From Halomicrobium salinisoli (GTDB taxonomy: Archaea; Halobacteriota; Halobacteria; Halobacteriales; Haloarculaceae), in assembly GCF_020405185.1 (NCBI RefSeq), contig NZ_CP084463.1, positions 992,001 through 1,056,000 of the forward strand: a stretch of 64,000 nucleotides of DNA. The letters are read 5' to 3'. Shown here one piece after another: positions 17,978 to 26,336 of this stretch. The position numbers were made by a program, and so were the translations under genes. The number at the start of each line of letters is the position of its first letter. The stretch's first letter is position 1. A model generated the notes under the pieces. The model was not told where the DNA came from and ran no database searches. It saw only the letters and a list, made by a program, of their open reading frames with translations.

Positions 17978-18532
17978 ATGACGGACGTACTAGTCGTCGG
18001 CGGCGGTCCCGCCGGCCTCAGCGCGGCGCTGTTCACGGCGAAGAACGGTCTCGACACCGTCGTCTTCGACACGGACGAGACCTGGATGCACAAGGCCTAC
18101 ATGGTGAACTACCTCGGCATCGAGGAGATCGACGGGACGGAGTTCATGGAGGTGGCCCGCGACCAGGTCGAGGAGTTCGATCCCGAGATGCGCGACGCCG
18201 AAGTGACCGGCGTGGAGTCGACCGACGACGGGTTCCGCGTGACGACGGACGGCGACGAGACGGAGGAGGGCCGCTATCTGATCCTCGCCACGGGCGCGAA
18301 CCACGGCCTCGCCGAGGAACTGGGCTGCGAGTTCGACGGCGACGTGGTCGACGTCGACGTCTCGATGGAGACCAGCGTCGAGGACGCCTACGCCACGGGC
18401 GGGATGGTCCGCGACCAGGAGTGGCAGGCGATCATCTCCGCGGGCGACGGCGGAGCCGCGGCACTGGACCTCCTCTCGAAGGAGGAGGGCGAGCACTTCC
18501 ACGACTTCGACGTCCCGGACGACTTCCAGTAG
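17978..18532 (+). CDS. Short FAD-dependent oxidoreductase (thioredoxin reductase-like)
   Basis: A 184-residue flavoprotein with the N-terminal FAD motif VLVVGGGPAGLSAALFTAKN (residues 4-23) and a YLILATGANHG ATG motif. A C-terminal segment YATGGMVRDQEWQAIIS corresponds to the second FAD-binding site. The NADPH domain and the redox CxxC of real thioredoxin reductase (about 310 residues) are missing, so it is a shortened relative whose partner is unknown. TATA-like CCTTTTTGAAGG (17945-17956) supports the ATG at 17978. Confidence 0.8.
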   Translation: MTDVLVVGGGPAGLSAALFTAKNGLDTVVFDTDETWMHKAYMVNYLGIEEIDGTEFMEVARDQVEEFDPEMRDAEVTGVESTDDGFRVTTDGDETEEGRYLILATGANHGLAEELGCEFDGDVVDVDVSMETSVEDAYATGGMVRDQEWQAIISAGDGGAAALDLLSKEEGEHFHDFDVPDDFQ

Positions 18533-18581
18533 CGCCGCCGAACCGGCGGTCCTTTTGCCGTCGCGTTCCCCGCAGTAGCCC

Positions 18582-19466
18582 GTGACGGAGCCACGCGTCA
18601 GTCCGCGAGTCACCCTCGGGGTCGCGGTACTGGCAGTCTCGACGAGCGCGATTCTCGTCCGGTGGAGCGAGGCCCCCTCGTCCGTCGCCGCCTTCTACCG
18701 GGTGCTGTTCACGACGCTGCTCGTGGCGCCCGCGGCGACGCTCCGACGGCCGGGCTGGCACCGACGGCTCTCCCGACGGCAGACCGCCGCGGCGGCGCTC
18801 TCGGGGCTCGCGCTCGCGGTCCACTTCGCGGCGTGGTTCGAGAGCCTCGCCTGGACCAGCGTCGCCGCCAGCGTCACGCTCGTCCAGGCCCAGCCGGTCT
18901 TCGTCGTCGTCGGCGCCGCCGTCCTGCTGGACGAGCGGGTCACCCGGCGGACCGTCGCCGGGGTCGCCGTGGCGCTGGCCGGGATGGTCGCGATGTCGCT
19001 GGGCGACCTGCTGTCCGGCGGCGCGGTGGGCCCCCGGCCGCTGTACGGGAACGCGCTGGCGCTGCTGGGGGCGGTCGCCGCGGCGGCGTACGTCCTCGCC
19101 GGCCGCTCGCTACGCCAGCGACTGCCGCTGTTGCCGTACGTCACCGTCGTCTACGCCGTCGCCGCCGCGGGCCTGCTGGCGGTCGTCCTGGCGACCGGGC
19201 GCCCGCTCGCGGGCCACGCCGCGCGCGAGTGGCTGCTCTTCCTCGCGATGGCGATCGGGCCCGGGATACTGGGGCACACGCTGGTCAACTGGTCGCTCGC
19301 GCACGTCCGGTCCAGCCTGGTGAGCGTGACGCTGCTGGGCGAGCCCGTCGGGAGCGCGCTGCTGGCGCTGCTCCTGCTCTCGGAAGCGCCCGGCCCGTGG
19401 ACCGTCGCCGGCGGCACCGTCGTGCTCGCCGGCATCGTCGTCACGGCGCGCGGTCGGCCGGAGTAA
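18582..19466 (+). CDS. EamA/DMT-family transporter
   Basis: A 294-residue membrane protein with ten hydrophobic helices in two five-helix EamA repeats (about 8-130 and 150-290). The first repeat has LVRWSEAPSSVAAFYRVLFT and the second WSLAHVRSSLVSVTLLGEPV, the hallmark end of EamA. It probably exports a metabolite; substrate unknown. The GTG start at 18582 follows CCTTTTGCCG (18551-18560), a TATA-like box at leaderless distance. Confidence 0.9.
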   Translation: MTEPRVSPRVTLGVAVLAVSTSAILVRWSEAPSSVAAFYRVLFTTLLVAPAATLRRPGWHRRLSRRQTAAAALSGLALAVHFAAWFESLAWTSVAASVTLVQAQPVFVVVGAAVLLDERVTRRTVAGVAVALAGMVAMSLGDLLSGGAVGPRPLYGNALALLGAVAAAAYVLAGRSLRQRLPLLPYVTVVYAVAAAGLLAVVLATGRPLAGHAAREWLLFLAMAIGPGILGHTLVNWSLAHVRSSLVSVTLLGEPVGSALLALLLLSEAPGPWTVAGGTVVLAGIVVTARGRPE

Positions 19467-19473
19467 CGCGGGG

Positions 19474-20271
19474 TCAGCTCGCCCGCTTCTCGATCTCGCC
19501 GCGGAGCGTCGCGGCGTCGAAGTCGTGGTCCGGGCGGATGTTGACGAAGTCGAGGAACTCCTCGGCGGACAACAGCTCCTCTGGCGAGTAGTGCTCCGCG
19601 GCCGCGTCGACGGCCGCCTTCGCGCCGACGATCGGCGTCAGCGCACCGAGCGCGCAGGCGAGGTCGTACGAGCGGGCGTCCTCGATGCCGTCCTCGCGGA
19701 CGTTCGTCGCGTCGATGAAGTACAGTTCCCCGCCGGCGACGAGGACGTTCTCGCTGCGGAAGTCGCCGTGAGCGATGCCGTCGTCGTGCATCCGCCGGAG
19801 GTAGTCGAAGACGGTCGGCGCGTGGTCCGCGACCCGCTCGGGCGGGAGGTCCTCGAGCGTCTCGAAGTCGGGCAGGAACTCCAGCACGAGCACGCCCAGT
19901 TCCTCGTACTCGAACGCCTCGACGGGCTCGGGCGTGTTGACGCCGATCTCGCGCATCGCCGCCAGCGCCTCCAGCTCGTGCTCGGCCATCTGGTAGGGCG
20001 TGCCGAAGTGCTCGAAGAAGCCCTCGCGGCCGGAGGAGAAGGCCCCGAGGTTCCGGCCGGCCGTCAGCAGCGCGTGGACGAGCGAGTTCTGGTCGGTCAT
20101 CACCTTCACGAACCACTCGTCGTTGACGGCCATCGGAGTCGAGAGCCAGTTGTCGGCCTCGAGGAAGACAACGTGGGCGCGCTCCTCGTCGTAGCGGTCC
20201 AGCACCTCGGCGACGACCCCCTCCAGGGTCTCCCAGGGCACGCGCCCGCGCAGCAGTCGTCGAAACGCCAT
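19474..20271 (-). CDS. RIO-like protein kinase
   Basis: A 265-residue kinase-fold protein. A lysine in EWFVKVMTDQ fits the ATP-binding lysine of RIO and KdoK-type kinases; the catalytic loop is HGDFRSENVL and the metal-binding residue lies in YFIDATNVRE, as in RIO family. The N-terminal region (MAFRRLLRGRVPWETLEG) is short, so it lacks the winged helix of RIO2. Substrate unknown. The start at 20271 gives a compact domain; upstream in-frame ATG (20295) is less likely. It converges on the EamA gene with only 7 nt between. Confidence 0.82.
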   Translation of the reverse strand: MAFRRLLRGRVPWETLEGVVAEVLDRYDEERAHVVFLEADNWLSTPMAVNDEWFVKVMTDQNSLVHALLTAGRNLGAFSSGREGFFEHFGTPYQMAEHELEALAAMREIGVNTPEPVEAFEYEELGVLVLEFLPDFETLEDLPPERVADHAPTVFDYLRRMHDDGIAHGDFRSENVLVAGGELYFIDATNVREDGIEDARSYDLACALGALTPIVGAKAAVDAAAEHYSPEELLSAEEFLDFVNIRPDHDFDAATLRGEIEKRAS

Positions 20272-20329
20272 CCGTTGGACGGAGGAGCGGGGCACTCATA
20301 GGGGTTCTGACCGCGATAGGCGGTCGCGG

Positions 20330-21667
20330 TCACTCCGTCGGGCGGACGCCGACGAGGTCGCCGTCCGCGACGCCGTAGATGGCGTTCCGTCCGACGGTTA
20401 GATCCTCGACCTCGGCCGATAGCTCCCACTGGGACGCGCCGGTCGCGGGGTCCAGCCCGACGACTCTGTCGTGATCCGCTTCGAGCAGCAGCGATCCGTC
20501 GGTCGCGACGGCGGGGCCCGGGAAGTCCTCGGACCGCTGCTCCCACAGCCGCTCGCCCGTGGCTGCGTCGAGCGCTCGGACGCGTTCTGTCTCTCCCGTC
20601 CCCACGCCGTAGAGGCGCGATCCGTCCGTCGACAGCCACTGGAACTCCCCTCGGGAGTGCCAGGCGATCTCCCCGTCCGGGTGGAACGCGACCGCGTCCC
20701 CGTCGACGACCGCGTAGAGTCCACCGGCCACGGCGACGAGGTCGGTGACCGACTCGACCGCGCCGTCGTAGCGGTCGCTGTTCCCGGTCGGGGCGCTCCA
20801 GAGTACGTCCCCCTCGCGCTGGTCGAACGCGTAGAGACCGTCCGACGTCCCGGCGTACACGTGTCCGTTTGCAACCGCCAGACGGGATCTGAAGTAGTTC
20901 TCCAGCGCGCGGTCCCAGACGACGTCGCCGTCGCCGTCGAGCACGTAGATGGCCCGCCGGCTTCCATCGACCGCGACGTAGACCCGGTCGTCACCGGGCT
21001 GGATCGATTCTACGCGGTCGGGTAACGACCGCGCCCACAGCCGTTCGCCGTCGCGGGGATCGACGGCGTACAGCATCGATCCGGCCCCCGCGAGCACGCT
21101 GGCGCCCCAGACCGCGGGCGCCGTGGCTCTTTTCACGCCCTCTCCCTCCGTCGGCGCGAGGGCGCGCTGCCACAGTCGGTCCCCGCTCTCGGGGTCGATC
21201 GCTCGCAGGAATCGGCAGTCCGGGAGCGGCGTGTGGGTGCCGTACGCTGCGCTGACGGCCACGAACAGGCGACCGCCTGTCAGCACGGGGTGGCTGACCA
21301 TCAGGCCGGTCCTGTCTACCTCGTCCGGCAGCGTCGTCTCGACCCGCCAGTCGACGGCCGGTGACGCGTCGAAGGCGGCGCCGTCGGGGTGGTACCCGCC
21401 GTTCGTGACGCCCCGTCGCGCCGAGGGCCAGGCGGCGTCCGGTAGTGGTCCGGGTCCGTCGACCACCAGGCGGTCGTCAGGCACCTCGGTCGGCGTGTCG
21501 GTCTCGGTCGGCGTCTCCGAGGGCGTCTCCGTTGGCGTCGCCGTTTCCGTGACCGTCGTCGTCGGAGTCGCCGTCTCACCGTCGTTCAGGTCGGAGCAGC
21601 CGCCGATGACGCCGACGGCGGCGGGACCGAGACTGCGGAGGAGGGCGCGGCGGGAGCGGGGGCGCAT
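20330..21667 (-). CDS. Tat-exported lipoprotein with PQQ-like beta-propeller
   Basis: A 445-residue surface protein. Residues 1-24 form a Tat lipoprotein signal: twin Arg in RSRRALLRSLG and lipobox GVIGGCS, so it would be lipid-anchored outside the cell. A Thr/Pro-rich linker (TETPSETPTETDTPTEVP) follows, then a propeller of repeated blades with GDRLWQRAL, GERLWARSL, DVVWDRAL, GERLWEQRS: the PQQ/pyrrolo-quinoline quinone repeat. A redox cofactor is not implied; these propellers often act as binding scaffolds. The ATG at 21667 is favoured since the Tat motif starts just after it. Confidence 0.88.
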   Translation of the reverse strand: MRPRSRRALLRSLGPAAVGVIGGCSDLNDGETATPTTTVTETATPTETPSETPTETDTPTEVPDDRLVVDGPGPLPDAAWPSARRGVTNGGYHPDGAAFDASPAVDWRVETTLPDEVDRTGLMVSHPVLTGGRLFVAVSAAYGTHTPLPDCRFLRAIDPESGDRLWQRALAPTEGEGVKRATAPAVWGASVLAGAGSMLYAVDPRDGERLWARSLPDRVESIQPGDDRVYVAVDGSRRAIYVLDGDGDVVWDRALENYFRSRLAVANGHVYAGTSDGLYAFDQREGDVLWSAPTGNSDRYDGAVESVTDLVAVAGGLYAVVDGDAVAFHPDGEIAWHSRGEFQWLSTDGSRLYGVGTGETERVRALDAATGERLWEQRSEDFPGPAVATDGSLLLEADHDRVVGLDPATGASQWELSAEVEDLTVGRNAIYGVADGDLVGVRPTE

Positions 21668-21885
21668 GTGGATCGCCACCGCGGCACCTGTCATGTGTCT
21701 TGTGACTTCGGTGCCGGTTCGTGTCGTCACTCTGTCCCGTGGACCGCACGGGGACTCCGGCACCGACGCGACGACATCGGTCAGGGTCGGCCAGGAGGCG
21801 CCGCCACACCGCAGACGCAGAAGCGTCGTCTTCGGGTGCGACCAGAACCCACCGATTTTTCCACGCTCCGGCTGGCGCAACGGGC

Positions 21886-22446
21886 ATGGACAGAGTCCCG
21901 CGACTCGCCCTCCTGCTCGCCCTCGTCGGGATAGCCTTCGCGGCCGGCGTCGTCGTCGGCACGGATTCGGCACAGCCCAGCGGTCCCGATCCCGAGCGCC
22001 CGCCCTACCAGTACTCGCACGGCGGGCACGGCTGTCTGGCCGCGGACCCGGCGGACCCGACCGGCTGGCTCCACGTCGTCGCCTCGGGCCGGTCTACGAG
22101 CGTCACCATGGACGCTCAGGTCGCCCACGAGCGGGGGGAGCTGAACGTCTCCGTCCGCAACAGGTCCGCCGGGCGGTACGCGATCGCCATCCGAACGGGA
22201 CCGGAGAACGCGACGTCTGCCGAGGGAGTCGACGCCCGGCAGGGCGGTACCGAGTCGGGCGACCGCTCCGCCGGCGCCACGGAGGCGGCAGACTGCCGCC
22301 GGGGGACCAGGTTCAACTTCGGAGCCAGTCTGCCGACGGACGTCGAACGCATCGCAGTGCGGGTGAACGGACAGACGGTGACGGCGATCGACCGCGAGTC
22401 GACGACCGCGCGGCTGGTGGAACTACCGACCCCGATAGCGGCCTGA
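21886..22446 (+). CDS. Exported or membrane-anchored haloarchaeal protein, unknown function
   Basis: A 186-residue protein with an N-terminal hydrophobic segment (RLALLLALVGIAFAAGVVVG, residues 6-25), a signal or single anchor. The mature part has two cysteines (HGGHGCLAA and ADCRRGTRF) that may form a disulfide, and alternating beta-like strands. No family is recognised. TATA-like GATTTTTCC (21854-21862) supports the ATG at 21886. It is divergent from the lipoprotein gene at 20330-21667, about 218 nt apart. Confidence 0.65.
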   Translation: MDRVPRLALLLALVGIAFAAGVVVGTDSAQPSGPDPERPPYQYSHGGHGCLAADPADPTGWLHVVASGRSTSVTMDAQVAHERGELNVSVRNRSAGRYAIAIRTGPENATSAEGVDARQGGTESGDRSAGATEAADCRRGTRFNFGASLPTDVERIAVRVNGQTVTAIDRESTTARLVELPTPIAA

Positions 22447-22481
22447 CGCGGCGGCCGTGACGACGATTCGCGGGCGTCTCT

Positions 22482-23936
22482 TCACTCCCGCGCCTTCAGG
22501 TTGTGGACGGGCTCCAGCCAGTCGACGACCTCGGCGGTCGGTTCGACGGCCTCGGCGATGGCCTCGGCGGGCTTGTAGGCCATCGGGGCCTCGTCGCGGA
22601 CGGACTCGACGACGGACTCGGAGTAGACGCCGTCCATGGCTGCCTCGAAGTCGTCCATGTCGACGGTCTCGTGGGCCTCGCGGCGGCCCATGACGCGCCC
22701 GGCGCCGTGCGGGGCCGTCTCGTGGTACGCCTCGTTGCCCTTCCCGCGGGCGAGCAGCGACCCCTCGGCCATGTTGAACGGGATCACGAGGCGCTGGCCC
22801 TCGCGGGCGGGCGTGGCGCCCTTCCGGATCGTCAGGTCCCGGAAGTCGACGTAGTTGTGGATGGACTGGAACCGCTCGACGGGGTCGACGCCCAGCGCCT
22901 CGCAGATCCGGTCGGCCATCACGGCGCGGTTCCAGCGGGCGTACTGCTGGGCGAACAGCATGTCGACGAGGTAGCCGTGGCCCTCGCGACCCTCCAGGTA
23001 GGCCAGGTCGTCGTCGGGAACGTCCCAGTCGCCACCGCCGGGGCCGACGCTGGACAGCGCGTCGAAGGCGTCCTCGATGTCCGTCCCCTCGAAGTCCTCG
23101 CGGACCGCGTCCTTCCGGATGTGGGACTCGCCCTTGCCGCCGGTGACCCAGGCGTAGAGGTCCGCGTCGTCGACGGTCTCGGGGTCGAACTTCAGGTAGT
23201 CGGCGTACTCATCGGGGATCCCCTCCCGGATCGCGTCGGTCGCGCGGCGGTCGGCGGCCGTCGACTGCCAGTACTCGGCGACGGACTTGCCGAGGTAGCG
23301 CGACCCGCTGTGGATGACGAGCCAGTAGTCGCCCGACTCGCGGGCGCGGGCGAACTCGACGAAGTGGTTCCCGCCGCCGAGCGTCCCGACCGAGCGGATG
23401 ACGTAGCCCATGCTCTGGGCCTGGTCGGCGAGCACGCGGTCGCAGAGGCCCTCGAAGTACTCGCCGTCGTAGCCGTCGAAGTCGAACTCCACGGGGTCGA
23501 TCGGCTCGCCGAGCCGCTCCTCGTAAGCGGCCGCGAACTGCTCGAAGACCTCGTTGGCGCGCTCGAAGGGGAACTCGTCGACGAGGTGGACGCTGTCGTC
23601 GTACTCGTGGACGTGCTGTCCCATCGGGACGGCCTCGCGCACGCGGCGCTCGCGGTCGGCGTCCGCGAGCGGAAGGTTGTCGCCGAGGTTCGTCGCGCAC
23701 ATGCCACAGCCGACGTCCACCCCGACGACGTTCGGGACGACGCGCTCGCCCAGCGGCATCGTGAAGCCGATCGGCGCGCCGGCCCCCCAGTGCGTGTCGG
23801 GCTGGACGACCACCGGTTCGGTAAAGGCCGGGTGGTCGATCAGCTCCTGGATCTGGTCCAGCGCCGACTGCTCGACCAGCGACTCGTCGTCGACCATCAC
23901 GCGCGCGTCGGTGTGCGCGCCCGTCAACTCGATCAT
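22482..23936 (-). CDS. rtcB: RNA-splicing ligase RtcB
   Basis: GTP-dependent 3'-phosphate/5'-OH RNA ligase, the archaeal enzyme for joining tRNA halves after splicing. The 484 residues show VGVDVGCGMCATNL, holding the metal-binding Asp and Cys, GTLGGGNHFVEF, and the guanylylated histidine in ETAPHGAGRVMGR. Length and motifs are those of a complete RtcB. No intein is present. It stands alone, convergent with the exported protein at 21886-22446. Confidence 0.96.
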   Translation of the reverse strand: MIELTGAHTDARVMVDDESLVEQSALDQIQELIDHPAFTEPVVVQPDTHWGAGAPIGFTMPLGERVVPNVVGVDVGCGMCATNLGDNLPLADADRERRVREAVPMGQHVHEYDDSVHLVDEFPFERANEVFEQFAAAYEERLGEPIDPVEFDFDGYDGEYFEGLCDRVLADQAQSMGYVIRSVGTLGGGNHFVEFARARESGDYWLVIHSGSRYLGKSVAEYWQSTAADRRATDAIREGIPDEYADYLKFDPETVDDADLYAWVTGGKGESHIRKDAVREDFEGTDIEDAFDALSSVGPGGGDWDVPDDDLAYLEGREGHGYLVDMLFAQQYARWNRAVMADRICEALGVDPVERFQSIHNYVDFRDLTIRKGATPAREGQRLVIPFNMAEGSLLARGKGNEAYHETAPHGAGRVMGRREAHETVDMDDFEAAMDGVYSESVVESVRDEAPMAYKPAEAIAEAVEPTAEVVDWLEPVHNLKARE

Positions 23937-24108
23937 GCGTGCTCGATAGCCGGAGCCGGCTGTTGAACCTCACGGTGCCGTGAGCGCCCGTCTCACGCCG
24001 GCGGAAGCGTATAAACGGTCGGTCGAACGCGGCGCGGCCCCGATGCGCTCGATTCCCGGCGTTCCCGGCGCCGAGGAACCGTTCCCGTCCCGCGAGAACG
24101 CGCGCCCG

Positions 24109-24116
24109 TTTATATG
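24109..24116 (+). promoter_or_regulatory. TATA box of the doxX operon
   Basis: TTTATATG lies 39-46 nt before the ATG at 24155. Unlike most genes here, this transcript has a leader, with a Shine-Dalgarno GAGGTGA at 24143-24149. Confidence 0.5.
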
Positions 24117-24142
24117 GGTGTCCGGCACCCAGGATCACATGT

Positions 24143-24149
24143 GAGGTGA
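24143..24149 (+). promoter_or_regulatory. Shine-Dalgarno sequence, decides the doxX start
   Basis: GAGGTGA, 5 nt before the ATG at 24155, a strong match to the 16S anti-SD. It argues for this ATG over the in-frame GTG at 24146, which overlaps the site. The next gene has the same GAGGTGA at 24682-24688, 6 nt before its ATG. Confidence 0.6.
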
Positions 24150-24154
24150 CACAG

Positions 24155-24679
24155 ATGGCATACCGAGCCGCGGACCCCACGGCGAACGAGTTCGACCTCG
24201 CGCCGCAGGGTGCCTGGACGGCGTACTGGCTGGCGATCCTGCGGGTCGTCACCGGCTGGTGGTTCTTCCACGCCGGCGTGACGAAGCTCATCGAGGACGG
24301 CCTGGCGTACACGTACGGGCCGGCGTACCTCCAGCAGATGACGGGGACGGCGCTGGGCCCCATCCCCGTCTGGATGGGCGAGCACCTGGGCTGGGCGATC
24401 CAGGCGCTGGTCCCGCTCGGTGAGACGTTCATCGGGCTAGCGCTGATGGCCGGCGCCCTCGTCAGGCTGGCGGCGGCCGGCGGCGCGTTCTTCATGACCC
24501 TGTTCTGGGTCGGGAACGCCGAGTTCGGCCACGGCCTGGTCAACGCCGATCTGATGGGACTGCTGCTGTTCCTGACGATGATCGTGCTGGCCACCGGCCG
24601 CTACTACGGCCTCGACGCGATCATCGAGAAGACGGAGTTCGTCCGGAAACGGCCGAAGCTCCGGTACCTGCTGGGCTGA
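24155..24679 (+). CDS. DoxX-family membrane protein
   Basis: A 174-residue membrane protein with four hydrophobic helices, LRVVTGWWFFHAGVTKLIE in the first, and LVPLGETFIGLALMAGALVR in the middle: the DoxX/TQO small-subunit pattern. In some archaea such proteins are part of thiosulfate:quinone oxidoreductase, but most haloarchaeal copies have no shown function. The small membrane protein 15 nt downstream has its own SD site and is probably translated from the same mRNA. Confidence 0.88.
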   Translation: MAYRAADPTANEFDLAPQGAWTAYWLAILRVVTGWWFFHAGVTKLIEDGLAYTYGPAYLQQMTGTALGPIPVWMGEHLGWAIQALVPLGETFIGLALMAGALVRLAAAGGAFFMTLFWVGNAEFGHGLVNADLMGLLLFLTMIVLATGRYYGLDAIIEKTEFVRKRPKLRYLLG

Positions 24680-24694
24680 CAGAGGTGACCACTG

Positions 24695-24988
24695 ATGGAA
24701 CACAACACCACCGTCGACCGCATCGCCGCGGGCCTAGGCGGCGGCCTCGTGCTGCTCGGGGTCGTCGTGCTCGGGCTCGTCGAGACGCTCGCTGGCAAGC
24801 CGTACGGCGCCGCGCCGCTGACCAACGACGCAGGCGAGGTCATCGCCACGCCACTGATCGATCCGACGCTACGGACCGGGCTGGTGCTGGCCGGGCTGGC
24901 CGTGCTGGCGCTGTACGCGCTCTACCGGATCGCGACGCCCGAACCCGCGACCGAGGACGACGCGCCCGCCGAGGTCGTCGCTGACTGA
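24695..24988 (+). CDS. Small two-helix membrane protein, partner of DoxX
   Basis: A 97-residue protein with two hydrophobic helices (about residues 9-32 and 59-80) separated by an extracytoplasmic loop (GKPYGAAPLTNDAGEVIATP), and an acidic tail. No domain is recognised. It follows doxX by 15 nt, with a GAGGTGA Shine-Dalgarno, so it is likely co-expressed and might be a second subunit. Confidence 0.7.
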   Translation: MEHNTTVDRIAAGLGGGLVLLGVVVLGLVETLAGKPYGAAPLTNDAGEVIATPLIDPTLRTGLVLAGLAVLALYALYRIATPEPATEDDAPAEVVAD

Positions 24989-25083
24989 CCCGGCCGGGTC
25001 CGACCGCCGGTGACGCCGGCGTCGGACCGCACCCGTCCGTCGCGGCCCCTCGCGGGTCGCTCCGCTCCCCGCTCGTTTTCTCC

Positions 25084-25107
25084 GAGGCGCGCCCTTCGGC
25101 GCGCCTC
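25084..25107. terminator. Hairpin between convergent genes
   Basis: A perfect 10-bp GC-rich stem (GAGGCGCGCC/GGCGCGCCTC) with a 4-nt CTTC loop. TTTTCTCC runs upstream (25075-25082) and a TCTTTTCTCG run is at about 25129-25138. It lies between the converging gene ends at 24988 and 25165, a likely two-way terminator. Confidence 0.5.
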
Positions 25108-25164
25108 GCTACGCGACGACCCCGTCGGCTCTTTTCTCGTACTCCCGAGCGAGCGCACCGCTAC

Positions 25165-25689
25165 CTACTCCCGCCACTCCTCGGCCAGCAGGCCGAACTC
25201 CAGCAGGTCGACGTACTCGCCGTCGACGAAGGCGTGCTGCCGGCGTCGGCCCTCCCGCTCGAACCCGACCTTCTCCAGCACGCGCTGAGAGGCCTCGTTG
25301 GTCGCGAAGGCGCCGGCAGCGACCTTGTTGAGCCGACGCTCCGCGAAGCCGTGGCGGACGACCGCCCGGGCGGCGTCCGTCGCGTATCCACGACCCCAGT
25401 GCTCGGGGTGGATGGTGTACCCGAGTTCGGCGAGTCCCCAGGGGTGGTCGTCGAGGGTGAGGCCGATGGTCCCGACGCGGTCGCCGTCGGCCCGGACGAG
25501 GAACGAGAGGTCGTCTTCGCCGAGGCCCTCGTACCACTCGCGCTCGTCGGCCGTCGTGAGGGGGCGGTAGCTCCCGACGCTCTCGCGGACCCGCGGCTCG
25601 TTCATCAGGTCCCGCAGGAAGGGGAGGTCGTCCTCGTCGACCGGGTGCAGCGTCACCGCGTCGCCGCGGAGGAAGGCTCCGGGTGGCAT
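25165..25689 (-). CDS. GNAT-family N-acetyltransferase (RimJ/RimL type)
   Basis: A 174-residue acetyl-CoA-dependent N-acetyltransferase. The RimL layout is clear: LHPVDEDDLPFLRDLMNEPR at the start, ELGYTIHPEHWGRGYATDAA with the Q/RGxGxA pyrophosphate-binding motif, then AERRLNKVAAGAFATNEASQ and RVLEKVGFEREG, where the NxxS pattern completes the fold. It may acetylate ribosomal protein N-termini or small amines; substrate unknown. It is divergent from the redoxin gene. Confidence 0.9.
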   Translation of the reverse strand: MPPGAFLRGDAVTLHPVDEDDLPFLRDLMNEPRVRESVGSYRPLTTADEREWYEGLGEDDLSFLVRADGDRVGTIGLTLDDHPWGLAELGYTIHPEHWGRGYATDAARAVVRHGFAERRLNKVAAGAFATNEASQRVLEKVGFEREGRRRQHAFVDGEYVDLLEFGLLAEEWRE

Positions 25690-25795
25690 GCCTGCGAGTG
25701 GCGGCGGGCGGGAAGTTCACTGTTCCCCCGGTGTGCGACGAGTTGTCGTGGCCGCGCTCCGGACGCTTTTTCAGCGCCCCCGCCGACGTGCCGAT

Positions 25796-26260
25796 ATGCT
25801 CACCGAGGGCGACCCCGCGCCCGATTTCGACCTCCCCCGGCCGGCGACCGGCGGGGACCAGACCTATCGGCTCTCCGCAGCGGCCCGCGAGGGCCCCGTC
25901 GTCGTGGCCTTCTACCCGCTCGCTGACGTCGACGTGGCGGCCGACCTGCTGACGGCGCTGGCCGGGGCGGACTGGGCGGGCGCCGGTCGCTTGGCCGCGT
26001 TCGGCGTCGGCGTGGGCGAGCGCGCCGATCACGAGCGCCTCGTCGATCGCGCAGACGTCGGCTTTCCCCTCCTGCTGGATCGGGACGGCTACTTCGCCGA
26101 CCGCTACGGCCTCCTCGAACCCGCCGGCGAGGGCGCCGTACGTATGGCGCCCGCCGTCTACCTCGTCGACGGCGACTGCGTCGTCCGGTTCGCCCGACGG
26201 CTCGACGGCGGCGAGTCCCCGCCGGTCGAGGCCATCCGGGACGCGCTGGCCTCGCTGTAG
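25796..26260 (+). CDS. AhpC/TSA-fold protein lacking the peroxidatic cysteine
   Basis: A 154-residue thioredoxin-fold protein. The N terminus LTEGDPAPDFDLPRP and VVVAFYPLAD match AhpC/TSA redoxins, and the C-terminal VYLVDGDCVVRFARR matches too. But after FYP, where peroxiredoxins have the TPVC active site, this reads LADVDVAADLL with no cysteine; the only cysteine is near residue 125. It therefore cannot work as a standard peroxiredoxin. TATA-like GCTTTTTCAGC (25765-25775) supports the ATG at 25796. Confidence 0.8.
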   Translation: MLTEGDPAPDFDLPRPATGGDQTYRLSAAAREGPVVVAFYPLADVDVAADLLTALAGADWAGAGRLAAFGVGVGERADHERLVDRADVGFPLLLDRDGYFADRYGLLEPAGEGAVRMAPAVYLVDGDCVVRFARRLDGGESPPVEAIRDALASL

Positions 26261-26336
26261 GTCGACGGCTGGGTGCGGACCGCTCCCGCGAGCCGGAGCC
26301 GAACCGCTCAAGCCCGTCCCGTCGTAACCACGGCCC

